From assembly GCA_016795365.1 (NCBI GenBank), contig JAEUHN010000047.1, positions 124,001 through 188,000 on the forward strand: a DNA stretch of 64,000 nt, written 5' to 3'. The notes beneath the pieces were generated by a model. That model did not search any database and was not told the origin of the DNA. It was given only the letters and a program-made list of their open reading frames with translations. The stretch is from Verrucomicrobiaceae bacterium (GTDB lineage: Bacteria > Verrucomicrobiota > Verrucomicrobiia > Verrucomicrobiales > Verrucomicrobiaceae). Positions within the stretch are counted from its first letter, which is position 1. Each line of letters begins with the position of its first letter. Below, piece after piece: positions 34,414 to 44,200 of the stretch. Both the position numbers and the translations under genes were made by a program.

Positions 34414-35562
34414 ATGCAAACACGGCAGTCCGAGGCAATGATCTGGAGGCATCTCAAGCGCTTCCCAGCGGCTTGCATCGTGGGGCCGCGTCAGTGTGGG
34501 AAGACCACGCTGGCGAAGGCGATGGGCGCTCACTACTTCGACCTGGAGCACACGCCTGACCGGTTGCGACTGGAGACGCGGTGGACTGAGATGATGGAAG
34601 GCAAGGACTTGGTGGTCTTTGATGAGGCCCAGTGCTGGCCGGAGCTTTTCACCCGGCTGCGCAGCGAGATTGATGCGGATCGACAACGCAAAGGGCGCTT
34701 CCTGCTGCTTGGCTCGGTGTCGCTCGAACTCATGAAACAGGTCAGCGAGTCGCTCGCTGGCAGGCTGGCCGTAGTCGAACTGACGCCGCTTCATGCTGCC
34801 GAGTTGCCCGAGATCAACCTCAACAAGCTCTGGAAACTCGGCGGCTTCCCCGAGGGCGGCGTATTGGACGGTGAGGAGTCGTTCGACTGGCACAGCAGCT
34901 ACCTCAAGCTCATGGCCCGGCGCGACCTGCCTCAATGGGGACTGCCTGCCGAACCCGCTGTGACCGAGCGCCTGTTCAAGCTCATTGCCGCCAAGCACGG
35001 CAGCATCCAGAACGCTTCGGAGTTCGGCGCTGCGCTGGGACTTTCCCACCACACGGTGCAGAGCTACCTGCACTACCTCGAAGGCGTGTTCCTTATCCGT
35101 CGCCTTCAGCCCTACCACGCCAAGCTGAAGAACCGCCTCATCCGCACGCCCAAGCTCTACTGGCGCGACAGTGGACTGCTGCACCGTCTGCTGGGCTGCA
35201 ACGTGAAGACCGAACTCGCTGCCATGCCCTGGGTCGGCGAGAGCTGGGAGGGCTGGATCATCGAGCAAGTGCTCGCCTGCTACTCCTCTCTGGGCATTGA
35301 GGTGGAGGCGACGTTCTTCCGCGACCGCGACGGGCTCGAATGCGATCTCGTGCTCGACATCGAAGACAAACGCGAACTCATTGAGATCAAGCTGACCAGC
35401 CATCCCGCACCCGAAGACCTCACGAAGCTGCGCAAGATTCAGTCGCTCATCGGTGCCGACCGCCTTGTCTTGCTCACTCGCTGCGCAGACGTGGTGACCA
35501 CGGGTTCCACCTGGATGACGGACCTGCGCGGCTACATCGCCGCAGTGAACGCATCGAGATAA
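34414..35562 (+). CDS. AAA ATPase with DUF4143 domain
   Basis: 382 residues. Walker A GPRQCGKTT (about residues 24-32), Walker B LVVFDEAQCW, and the sensor LLGSVSLELMKQVSESLAGR mark the AAA_14 fold; the C-terminal half carries the DUF4143 nuclease-like domain with DRDGLECDLVLDIEDKRELIEIKLT (a Glu/Asp ... Glu-x-Lys arrangement). A helix-turn-helix-like segment lies between (NASEFGAALGLSHHTVQSYL). These ATPases are common, often mobile-looking, with unknown role. ATG 34414 is favoured because it begins the conserved MIWRHLKRFPA block, although the frame is open back through the 22-bp repeats. 50 bp precede the next gene. Confidence 0.88.
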   Translation: MQTRQSEAMIWRHLKRFPAACIVGPRQCGKTTLAKAMGAHYFDLEHTPDRLRLETRWTEMMEGKDLVVFDEAQCWPELFTRLRSEIDADRQRKGRFLLLGSVSLELMKQVSESLAGRLAVVELTPLHAAELPEINLNKLWKLGGFPEGGVLDGEESFDWHSSYLKLMARRDLPQWGLPAEPAVTERLFKLIAAKHGSIQNASEFGAALGLSHHTVQSYLHYLEGVFLIRRLQPYHAKLKNRLIRTPKLYWRDSGLLHRLLGCNVKTELAAMPWVGESWEGWIIEQVLACYSSLGIEVEATFFRDRDGLECDLVLDIEDKRELIEIKLTSHPAPEDLTKLRKIQSLIGADRLVLLTRCADVVTTGSTWMTDLRGYIAAVNASR

Positions 35563-35612
35563 GGGCCATCCTCCGCAAGCTCACCTCGCCTCGCTCGTTT
35601 AGGCTCCCCCTC

Positions 35613-37661
35613 ATGATCCTCCGAATCTCTGCGTTGCTCCTCCTTGCCGGTGTGCCGGTCTTTGCCGACGGCCCAAAAGACAACATCCCCACCGACGTGC
35701 GTCCCGTCCCGCCTCCGGGAATCGAAGTGCCTGCCGAGACACGCGCGAAGATCGCCGACCAGATCAAGAAGCTGCGCGCCGCCATCGACGACGCGGCCAA
35801 GGCGCAGGCAAAGAACACGACGCTACCGATCGCCGACTTGCTGGCGGACATCGAGATCTACCACAAGGCGCTCGACTGGGCGCTGCGGCACAACGAGTTC
35901 TTCAAGGCCGACGACTTCAAGGCAGCCGATGAGCAGTTCGCCGAAGCGATGGAACGCGCCGCACAGCTCAAGGCAGGCAACGCGCCGTGGACCCGCCAGA
36001 CGGGCCTCGTGGTGCGCGGCTACAAGTCGAAGATCGACGGCTCCTACCAGCCCTACGGCATGGTCGTTCCCGCGACCGGATTCGACAGCGCCAAGCGCCT
36101 CGACATCTGGTGCCACGGCCGCGTGGAGAATGTCGGTGAGCTGCAATTCAACCAGCAGAACCGCAAGACCACCGGCAGCATCCAACCCGCCGACACACTG
36201 GTGCTCAAACCGTATGGCCGCTTCTCCTGCGCGAACAAATTCGCCGGTGAGATCGACGCCTTCGAGGCGCTGGAGCACGCGAAGAAATTCTACCCCGTCG
36301 ATGCGCAGCGCGTTTTCATTAGAGGCTTCAGCATGGGCGGTGCCGCTGCGTGGCAGTTCGCCGTTCACTACGCCGATCAATGGTGCGGCGCGAACCCGGG
36401 CTCAGGCTTCAGCGAGACGCCGGAGTTCCTGCGCGTGTTCCAGAAGGAGGAAGTCGATAACGCCCCGTGGTATCAGAAGAAGCTCTGGCACTGGTATAAC
36501 GCGACCGACAACGCACTCAACCTCTGGCATTGCCCCACCGTCGCCTACAGCCCCGAGCTGGATCGTCAGAAGCAAGCCGCCGACGAGATGGAGAAGGCGC
36601 TGCTCGGCGAGCAAATCGACCTCAAGCACATCATCGGTGAGCAGAAGTCCAAAGGCATCACCGTCGATAAAGCTCACCGCATCATGCCCGACGCCCTCGT
36701 GGAGATCGAGCGCCACCTCGCTCAGATCGCCGCCGTGGGCCGCGAGCAAGCTCCCTCGGTCGTCCACTTCACCACCTGGACGCTGATGTATAATCGCATG
36801 CACTGGATCGTAGTCGATGCACTCGATGAGCAATGGGCGCGCTGCCGCATTCATGCCGACGCCAGCGATGGCAAGTCGGTCACCGTGAAGACCCAGAACT
36901 GCGCCGCGCTGTCGTTCGAGATGCCTTCCGGCACCTGCAAGTTCCCGCTCGTTAACAAGGTGCCTGTCACCATCGACGGCCAGAAGCTGGAAGTCTCCCG
37001 CCCGCGCACCGATCGCTCATGGACCGTGCATCTGCGCAAGCAAGGCGGCCAGTGGCAGCAGGTGCTCGGCAACGAGAACGACGGCAAGCTGGTGAAGTCC
37101 CACACCGTCTGCGGCCCCATCGACCACGCCTTCATGACCAGCTTCCTGTATGTGAAGCCGACCGGCCAGGCCTGGAATGAAAAGACCGGCCAGTGGGCCA
37201 AGGCCGAGATGGATCGCGCCGTGTTTGAGTGGCGCCGCCAGATGCGCGGCGATGCACCGACGAAGGAAGACAAGGCCATCACGGACGAAGACATCGCCAA
37301 CAACAACCTCGTCCTCTGGGGCGATCCCGGCAGCAACAGCGTGCTCGCCAAGGTCCTCGCCAAGCTCCCGATCACGTGGACCAAGGACGCGCTGGAGATG
37401 AATAAGCAGAAGCACAGCGGCGCGACCACCATGCCCGTGCTCGTGTATCCGAACCCGCTCAACCCGAAGCACTACATCGTGATCAACAGCGGCCTCACCT
37501 ACCGCGAATACGACTACCTCAACAACGCTCGCCAAGTCGCCAAGCTCCCCGACTGGGCCGCCATCGACATCTCCAAAGCTCCCAACGCCATCACCCCCGG
37601 CGGTATCGCCGACGCTGGTTTCTTCGACGAAGCCTGGCAGTGGAAGCCAGCGGCGAAGTAG
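35613..37661 (+). CDS. large secreted alpha/beta-hydrolase
   Basis: 682 residues with a signal peptide (ILRISALLLLAGVPVFA). Residues ~50-120 are a helical N-terminal region; the catalytic domain has the nucleophile motif GFSMGG with Ser240 and the preceding DIWCHGRVENVGE and LKPYGRF segments, as in esterase/prolyl-oligopeptidase-like hydrolases of Planctomycetes and Verrucomicrobia. The His and Asp of the triad are not certain; DKAHRIMPDALVEIE and HWIVVDAL are candidates. A beta-rich C-terminal region (~400-680) follows. Likely periplasmic. Substrate unknown; ester or peptide hydrolysis cannot be separated. Confidence 0.75.
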   Translation: MILRISALLLLAGVPVFADGPKDNIPTDVRPVPPPGIEVPAETRAKIADQIKKLRAAIDDAAKAQAKNTTLPIADLLADIEIYHKALDWALRHNEFFKADDFKAADEQFAEAMERAAQLKAGNAPWTRQTGLVVRGYKSKIDGSYQPYGMVVPATGFDSAKRLDIWCHGRVENVGELQFNQQNRKTTGSIQPADTLVLKPYGRFSCANKFAGEIDAFEALEHAKKFYPVDAQRVFIRGFSMGGAAAWQFAVHYADQWCGANPGSGFSETPEFLRVFQKEEVDNAPWYQKKLWHWYNATDNALNLWHCPTVAYSPELDRQKQAADEMEKALLGEQIDLKHIIGEQKSKGITVDKAHRIMPDALVEIERHLAQIAAVGREQAPSVVHFTTWTLMYNRMHWIVVDALDEQWARCRIHADASDGKSVTVKTQNCAALSFEMPSGTCKFPLVNKVPVTIDGQKLEVSRPRTDRSWTVHLRKQGGQWQQVLGNENDGKLVKSHTVCGPIDHAFMTSFLYVKPTGQAWNEKTGQWAKAEMDRAVFEWRRQMRGDAPTKEDKAITDEDIANNNLVLWGDPGSNSVLAKVLAKLPITWTKDALEMNKQKHSGATTMPVLVYPNPLNPKHYIVINSGLTYREYDYLNNARQVAKLPDWAAIDISKAPNAITPGGIADAGFFDEAWQWKPAAK

Positions 37662-37681
37662 TCGTCGCAGCGGCGGCACGT

Positions 37682-37709
37682 CGATGGCTTGTCGATTGAG
37701 GAGCCATCG
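37682..37709 (+). terminator. hairpin after the hydrolase gene (weak terminator)
   Basis: CGATGGCT (37682-37689) pairs perfectly with AGCCATCG (37702-37709) across a 12-nt loop, 20 bp after the stop at 37661. No T-run follows, so it may only protect or process the 3' end. Confidence 0.4.
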
Positions 37710-37995
37710 GCAAGGAGCAATTGCGTGGGTATCACGTCCGGCGCAGTGGCAATGCATTTTGGCATGCGATCAACGGAGGCAACGGTCGCCAGGGGTAGAA
37801 GTCGGCAGCCTCGCCTGCATCACAGTTCACGAGTCCGCTGACCAGCGTCTCTGCCCAAAGCATGGTGCCGTCGTGGTCGATCACGTCGAGTGCACAGCCG
37901 CTGCTGCCTTTGCAGGAGGTCTGTCCGCCGTGACCCGGGCCTTCCTCGGGCAAGCAAGCATGGGAACACCAGGCCCACCAACGATGACGAAATAG
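37710..37995. other. intergenic stretch without a supported gene
   Basis: Between the hydrolase hairpin and the operator before tetR. A 91-codon open frame on the minus strand (37732-38007) is present, but it overlaps the tetR operator and matches no family I know, so I do not call it. Confidence 0.5.
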
Positions 37996-38015
37996 TTGAC
38001 TAAACATCTAGTCGA
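37996..38015. promoter_or_regulatory. operator before tetR-type gene
   Basis: TTGACTAAACATCTAGTCGA contains the inverted repeat GACTA-N6-TAGTC and ends 26 bp before the tetR ATG at 38042. The same core TTGACT-N3-CATCTAG appears inverted before the pump operon at 38712-38731. It fits an autoregulatory TetR site. Confidence 0.65.
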
Positions 38016-38041
38016 GGCGATGACCCGTATCTCTTGGAACT

Positions 38042-38674
38042 ATGGGACGCACCTCTGATGCCGAACAACGATTGATGGACGCCGTGCTCGAACTCGTCTG
38101 GACGGGTTCGTATGGGGCGACCACGATCGATTTGATCTGTGAAAAGGCGGGAGTGAAGAAGGGCAGCTTCTACTACTACTTCGATTCCAAAACCGATCTC
38201 ACTGCTGCGGCGCTCGAGTCGTGCTGGCTGAAGACCTACCGACCACAAATGGATGCAATCTACTCATCCAGCGTTGACCCCTTGGCTCGACTCAAGGCTC
38301 ACGCAGAGCATGCCTACCAGGAACAAGCCCAAGCGCTCAAGGAGTTTGGCCATGTGCTCGGCTGTCCTTTGTTTACCTTGGGAAACGAGATCAGCACGCA
38401 GGAACAAAAGCTTCGCGATGTGATCGAGAAGATCCTCAACACACAGCATCGCTACGTGGAGTCAGCCCTGCGCGAGGCATCGGCCAAAGGGGACATCGTT
38501 TGCCCAGATCCTGGCTTCATGGCCAAGGCCTTGTTTCTCTACTGGGAAGGCGCGCTGGCTGAGGCTCGCATCAAGAATGATCTCTCGCTCCTCAAGAATC
38601 TCTGGCCTTCCATGCAGAAGCTCCTTGGCCTGACTCCTGCGCCGCCTGCCAAGGCACGCCGCAAGGCAGCATAA
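38042..38674 (+). CDS. TetR/AcrR-family regulator of the RND pump
   Basis: 210 residues. N-terminal helix-turn-helix typical of the family: LVWTGSYGATTIDLICEKAG, then KKGSFYYYFDSKTDLTAAAL. The C-terminal ligand domain (~60-200) is diverse, as usual, and ends Lys/Arg-rich. It lies just before a co-directional RND efflux operon, so local repression of that pump is the likely role. Effector unknown. Start ATG at 38042 is preceded by the operator. Confidence 0.92.
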   Translation: MGRTSDAEQRLMDAVLELVWTGSYGATTIDLICEKAGVKKGSFYYYFDSKTDLTAAALESCWLKTYRPQMDAIYSSSVDPLARLKAHAEHAYQEQAQALKEFGHVLGCPLFTLGNEISTQEQKLRDVIEKILNTQHRYVESALREASAKGDIVCPDPGFMAKALFLYWEGALAEARIKNDLSLLKNLWPSMQKLLGLTPAPPAKARRKAA

Positions 38675-38687
38675 TTCGCATTGCCGG

Positions 38688-38702
38688 GCGTTCCAGGAAC
38701 GC
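38688..38702. promoter_or_regulatory. short palindrome between tetR and pump operon
   Basis: GCGTTCCAGGAACGC is a perfect 15-bp inverted repeat 14 bp after the tetR stop. It may be a hairpin in the tetR 3' end (six-pair stem, CAG loop, no T-run) or a second regulator site. Confidence 0.35.
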
Positions 38703-38711
38703 GGGCGCCGC

Positions 38712-38731
38712 TATCCTAGATGAACAGTCAA
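38712..38731. promoter_or_regulatory. second operator-like site before the pump genes
   Basis: Read on the minus strand, this is TTGACTGTTCATCTAGGATA; it shares TTGACT-N3-CATCTAG (13 of 13 fixed bases) with the site before tetR. It overlaps the upstream in-frame ATG at 38720, which argues that translation of the outer-membrane factor really starts at 38756. One regulator probably controls both its own gene and the pump. Confidence 0.6.
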
Positions 38732-38755
38732 CTATTCTCCACATTTCACTCCATC

Positions 38756-40138
38756 ATGAAGTCATTTCGCCTGGTTGGTCTATCTGTTTGCTGCTTTGGC
38801 GTTGCCCATGCCGAACTGCCCGCGACACCGGCGAACTGGAAAAGCGGTCAACCCATGAGCCCTGCTGCTGCTGTGGCTGGCGACAATTGGTGGAAGGTGT
38901 TCAACGACGCGCAGCTCACCAAACTCATTGAAGAGGCGAGAGCGACGTATCCGGGATTGAAGACGACCATGGCGCGTGTGGATCAGGCCCGTGCGGCCGT
39001 TCGCATGGCACGGTCGGGCTTGCTGCCGAGAGTGAACGCCACGGGCGACCTCGGACGCAGCCGCGCATCGGACACGATCTATGACTTCTCCTTTGGCACA
39101 CTGAGCAATTTTGGAGCTGCGGCTGAACTCAGCTACGAAATTGACATCTGGGGCAGGCTGCGGGGACAGGTGAATGCGGCCCGCGCAGACGAAGTCAGCG
39201 CTATCGCTGATGCCTATGCTCTCGGCCTTGTGCTTGCGGGTGAGGTGGCCCGAATTCACTTTGCGTTGAGGTCGATGGATGAGGAACAAGTGGTGCTTCA
39301 AGACACCTTGAAACTTCGGCACGAAGCGCTCGACATGGCTACAGCGAGGGTGAACGCGGGTGCAACCAATGAGCTCGATCGCGTGCGCGCCGAAGCAGAA
39401 CTGGCAACGACGGAAGCCGAGATCGCGGCGCTCGTCGGACCTCGTGCCGAACTCGAAAACACTCTCGCTCTCGCCCTTGGGAAGATGGCCTCGAACTTCA
39501 AGATGGCTCCTGGCAAGTTGCCTTCGACGCTGCCTGCCATTCCCAAGGTGTTGCCTTCGGAACTCGTGCAACGCCGGCCCGATGTGGCCTCAGCCATGCG
39601 TCGCGTGGAAGCTGCGCAGACCCGAGTGGGCGTCGCTCGCAGCGCTTACTTCCCGAAGGTCACGCTAGGCGCAGGACTTGGCACGCAGACCAGCCAGACG
39701 GGCAAGTTCTTTGACCATGAGAGCGAAACATGGTCGATTGGCCTTCGCGTTTCGGTGCCGCTCTTTGTGGGTGGCCAGCGGAAAGCGACGGTCGATGCGG
39801 CCAAGGGAGTGCTCAAAGAGGTGACGGGTCAGTATGAGGAGAAGGTGCTCACTGCTTTCAAGGAAGTCGAATCGCTGATGGCGAGGCTCGAAGCGCATCA
39901 GAAGCAGAGCAAGGCACAAGAGAATTTGCAAACCGCCGCCGATGCAGCCGCGAAGCTCGCACGCCAGCGCTACAGCGAAGGGATCACGACCTATCTCGAA
40001 GTGATCGAAGCCGAGCGCACCTCCTTGTCCGCGCGTCGTGCTCTCGTCCAACTGCGCGGCCAGCGCCTCACCACCACCGTGCAACTCATCCAGGCCCTCG
40101 GCGGCGGATGGAACCAATCCCCTACCCCAAAACCATGA
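38756..40138 (+). CDS. RND efflux outer-membrane factor (OprM/NodT family)
   Basis: 460 residues. Signal peptide MKSFRLVGLSVCCFGVAHA. The two structural repeats of outer-membrane efflux proteins are visible: PGLKTTMARVDQARAAVRMA and the matching VASAMRRVEAAQTRVGVARS, with the beta-barrel part around RVNATGDLGRSRA and YEIDIWGRLRGQVNAARAD. As the TolC-like exit duct it joins the adaptor and transporter encoded next. ATG 38756 was chosen over 38720 because the latter lies inside an operator-like site and adds no useful signal. The stop overlaps the adaptor ATG (ATGA). Confidence 0.92.
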   Translation: MKSFRLVGLSVCCFGVAHAELPATPANWKSGQPMSPAAAVAGDNWWKVFNDAQLTKLIEEARATYPGLKTTMARVDQARAAVRMARSGLLPRVNATGDLGRSRASDTIYDFSFGTLSNFGAAAELSYEIDIWGRLRGQVNAARADEVSAIADAYALGLVLAGEVARIHFALRSMDEEQVVLQDTLKLRHEALDMATARVNAGATNELDRVRAEAELATTEAEIAALVGPRAELENTLALALGKMASNFKMAPGKLPSTLPAIPKVLPSELVQRRPDVASAMRRVEAAQTRVGVARSAYFPKVTLGAGLGTQTSQTGKFFDHESETWSIGLRVSVPLFVGGQRKATVDAAKGVLKEVTGQYEEKVLTAFKEVESLMARLEAHQKQSKAQENLQTAADAAAKLARQRYSEGITTYLEVIEAERTSLSARRALVQLRGQRLTTTVQLIQALGGGWNQSPTPKP

Positions 40139-41274
40139 AGTCAGTCCTCACTCTCACCGGCCTCGCGGCATTGATGATCGCGAGCTGCCACAAGTCAGAT
40201 CAAGCCGCCGGTGGCGGTTTCCAAATGCCGCCTCCTGGCGTCACCGTCTCGCCGCCGATCCAACAAGAAGTCCAGGAATGGGATGAGTTCACTGGTCGCA
40301 TCGACGCGGCTGAGTCAGTCGAAATTCGTCCGCGTGTCAGCGGCTACATCGACAAGATTCACTTCAAGTCCGGCCAGATGGTGAAAAAGGGCGACCTGCT
40401 CGTCACGATCGATCCACGTCCGTTCCAGGCCTTGCTCGATCGCGCTGAGGCCGAAGTGCAGCGTGCGAAGACGAAGGTCGAGCTATCGAAGAAAGAACTG
40501 GATCGCGCGGACAAGCTCATCGCCGCCAAAGCGATCAGCGCCGAGGAAGCTGACACAAAGTCGATGACCTTCCGCGAGGCCAACGACGCGCTCCGCTCCG
40601 CTGAAGCCGCCGTGAAAGCCGCCGCGCTTGATGTGGAGTTCGCCTCTGTGCGCAGCCCGCTCGATGGCCGCGTGAGCCGCGAGATGGTCACCGCTGGCAA
40701 CTACGTCAGCGGTGTCGCAGGCTTCACCACACTGCTCACCACCGTCGTCAAAGCCGACCCGGTCTATGTTTATGCGGATGTCGATGAATCGACGTTCCTG
40801 CGCTATCAACGCTTGGGCCTGCTCGACAAGCCCACGGTCGCCGAGATGCAGCTCGAAGGTGAGAAAGACTACCCGCACAAAGGACACATCGAGTCCTTCG
40901 ACAACCGCATCTCCGGCACTACTGGCAGCATCTTGGTGCGCGCCGAGTTTGAGAACAAAGACGGCACGCTACGCCCTGGCACCTTCGTGCGGATGCGTTT
41001 GCCCGCTGGGCCGAAATACAACGCCTTGCTCGTGACGGAAGAAGCCATCGGCACCGATCAAGGCCGCAAGTTCGTGCTCACCGTGAACAAGGAGAACATG
41101 ACCGAATACAAGGCGGTCGAGATCGGCCCGCTCATGGGCGACAAGCGCGTCATCCGCAGCGGTGTCACCAAGGACGAGAACGTGGTCATCAACGGCCTTG
41201 CCAAGGTGCGCCCAGGGATGCCCGTCGCACCGATGCCGCCGGAGAAGAAGGTCGCGGAAACGCCAGCGAAGTAA
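40135..41274 (+). CDS. RND efflux periplasmic adaptor lipoprotein
   Basis: 379 residues from ATG 40135. Lipobox LMIASC, so anchored by lipid in the inner membrane. Family order is present: the membrane-proximal strand EWDEFTGRIDAAESVEIRPR, the lipoyl half PRVSGYIDKIHFKSGQMVKKGD, a helical hairpin (AEAEVQRAKTKVELSKKEL), the second lipoyl half SPLDGRVSREMVTAGNYV, and the beta-barrel domain. It bridges transporter and outer-membrane duct. It overlaps the previous gene by 4 bp and lies 12 bp before the transporter. Confidence 0.93.
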   Translation: MKSVLTLTGLAALMIASCHKSDQAAGGGFQMPPPGVTVSPPIQQEVQEWDEFTGRIDAAESVEIRPRVSGYIDKIHFKSGQMVKKGDLLVTIDPRPFQALLDRAEAEVQRAKTKVELSKKELDRADKLIAAKAISAEEADTKSMTFREANDALRSAEAAVKAAALDVEFASVRSPLDGRVSREMVTAGNYVSGVAGFTTLLTTVVKADPVYVYADVDESTFLRYQRLGLLDKPTVAEMQLEGEKDYPHKGHIESFDNRISGTTGSILVRAEFENKDGTLRPGTFVRMRLPAGPKYNALLVTEEAIGTDQGRKFVLTVNKENMTEYKAVEIGPLMGDKRVIRSGVTKDENVVINGLAKVRPGMPVAPMPPEKKVAETPAK

Positions 41275-41286
41275 CCGACTCCGCTC

Positions 41287-44200
41287 ATGAACTTCTCTCA
41301 ATTCTTTATCACTCGCCCGATCTTCGCGGGTGTGCTCTCGATCATCCTCGTGCTGGTCGGTGGCATCTCGCTGAACTACTTGCCCGTCAGTGAGTATCCC
41401 GAAGTGGCGCCGCCGAACATCGTCGTGCGCGCGATGTATCCGGGCGCGAATCCGCAGGTCATCGCGGAGACCGTTTCCACCGTGCTGGAAAAGGAAATCA
41501 ATGGCGTCTCGAACAGCATCTACATGTATTCGCAGGCCACCGGCGACGGCGTGATGACGCTGACCGTGACCTTCAAGATCGGCACTGATTTGGACAAGGC
41601 GCAGGTCGCTGTGCAGAACCGTGTGAACCAGGCGCTACCGCGCTTGCCCGAGGAAGTGCGACGCATCGGCATCGTGACCATGAAGTCGTCACCCGACCTC
41701 ACGATGGTCGTGCATCTGTTCTCGCCCGATGGCCGCTACGACGACATCTACGTGCGTAACTACGCCGCGATGAACGTGAAGGACCAGCTCGCGCGCATCC
41801 CTGGTGCGGGCAATGTGACGCTCTTCGGCTCAGGCGACTACTCGATGCGCATCTGGTTGAACCCGGACAAGGTCGCGTCGCTCGGCATGACGCCTGCCGA
41901 CATCATCCGCGCGATTCAATCGCAGAACTCCCAGGTCGCCGCAGGTTCGATCGGCAATCAGCCCATCAGCAGCGATGTGCCGGTGCAGTTACAAATCACC
42001 ACCAAGGGGCGTCTTGTCACCGAGGAAGAGTTCGCGAAGATCATCATCAAGACCGGCCCCAACGGCGAGACCGTGGAACTCAAGGACGTGGGTCGGATCG
42101 AACTCGGCGCGAGCGAATACGCACTGCGCTCGACGATGAACAACAAGAGCGCCGTCGCCGTGCCCATCTTCCAGCAGCCCGGCTCGAACTCGCTTCAGCT
42201 CTCGGCCGCCGTGCGTGCGGAGATGAAGAAGCTCAAAGAGAACTTCCCCGCCGGCATCGACTACGCCATCGCGTATGACCCCACCGTCTTCGTGCAGCAG
42301 TCCATCGACGCGGTGATTCACACCTTGCTCGAAGCCATCCTGCTCGTGGTGATCGTCGTCATCGTCTTCCTCCAGACTTGGCGCGCCTCCATCATTCCGC
42401 TCGCCGCTGTGCCGGTGTCGTTGATTGGCACGTTCGCCGTGATGCATGCGCTCGGCTTTTCCATCAATGCGCTTTCGCTGTTCGGTCTCGTGCTGGCGAT
42501 TGGTATCGTGGTCGATGACGCCATCGTCGTCGTTGAGAACGTCGAACGAAACATCCGCGAAGGCTTGTCACCACTCGAAGCGACGAGAGTCGCGATGAAG
42601 GAAGTGACTGGCCCCATCGTCGCCACGGCGCTGGTGCTGTGCGCCGTGTTCGTGCCCACCGCCTTCATCAGCGGTTTGACCGGCCAGTTCTACAAGCAGT
42701 TCGCGCTCACCATCGCCATCAGCACGGTCATCTCCGCGTTCAACTCGCTCACGCTTTCACCCGCTCTGAGCGCATTGCTTTTGAAGGGACATCACGACAA
42801 GCCCGACCTGCTCACACGTCTCATGAACTTTGGTCTGGGATGGTTCTTCAAACCCTTCAATTGGTTCTTCGAGAAGCTCGGTGGCACGTATCAATGGATC
42901 GTCGGACGCGCGCTTCGTCTCGCTGTTGTCTCGCTCCTACTCTACGGAGGCCTCGTTTATCTCGGCTACGATGTGTTCAACAAGGTGCCGGGTGGCTTCG
43001 TGCCCACGCAGGACAAGAAGTATCTCGTCGCCTTCGCGCAGTTGCCTGATGGTGCCTCGCTGGAGCGCACCGACGCCGTGATGCGCCGCATGAGCGACAT
43101 CATCATGAAGACGCCTGGTGTCGAGAATGCGATCGGCTTCCCAGGTTTGTCGATCAACGGCTTCAGCAATGCCTCGAACTCCGGTATCGTCTTCGTCGGC
43201 CTGAAACCCTTCGAGGAACGAACGACTCCCGACCTCAGTGGCGAAGCGATTTCAATGATGCTGAACGGCCAGTTCATGCAGATTCAGGAAGCCTTCGTGC
43301 TCGCCGTGATGCCGCCCGCCGTGAACGGCATGGGCGCCATTGGCGGCTTCAAGCTCCAGGTCGAAGACCGTGCCGACCTTGGAGTCGAAGCGCTCGCGAA
43401 CGCCACGAACGAGATCATCGCCAAGGCTTATCAAAGCGGCGTCTTCGCTCCGATGAGCGTCTTCACTGGCTTCCGCCCCAACACACCGCAGCTTGCTGCT
43501 GAGGTCGATTGGGTGAAAGCGGAGAGCCTTGGCATCAGCAAGCAGGAGATCTCGCTCGCGCTGCAAGTCTATCTCGGCTCGCTCTACGTGAACGATTTCA
43601 ATCGCTTCGGCAGAACGTGGCAGGTCGTGGTGCAAGCCGACCAGCAATACCGCTCGAAAGCCGAAGACATCACCAAGCTCAAGGTGCGTAACACACGCGG
43701 CGAAATGGTCCCGCTCGCCACCGTGCTGAAGGTCAGCCCCAGCAGCGGCCCCGACCGCGTGATGCACTACAACTCGTATCTCAGCGCCGAGATCAACGGC
43801 AACCCCGCCCCCGGCCACACCAGCGGCGAGGCCGAAGCGATGATCACGAAGATCGCCAAGGAGACGCTGCCCAAGGGCATGGATGTCGAGTGGACCGAAC
43901 TGAAGTTCCAACAGGAACTCGCCGGCAACACCGCCGTGTATGTCTTCCCGCTCTGCGTCATGCTCGTCTTCCTCGTGCTCGCCGCCCAGTATGAAAGCCT
44001 GCGCATGCCGCTCGCCATCGTGCTCGTCATTCCGCTCACGCTGCTAAGCGCGCTCGTCGGCGTGATGATCACCACCAACGAGAACAACATTTTCACGCAG
44101 ATCGGCCTCATTGTGCTGGTCGGTCTCGCCTGCAAAAACGCCATCCTCATCGTCGAGTTCGCCAAGGTGAAACAAGACGAAGGCATGACACCCTTCGATG

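Noticed and set aside
37732-38007. 91-codon minus-strand frame in the gap before tetR
   Set aside because: It overlaps the tetR operator, has no family match and no ribosome site; a decayed gene is possible but not supported.
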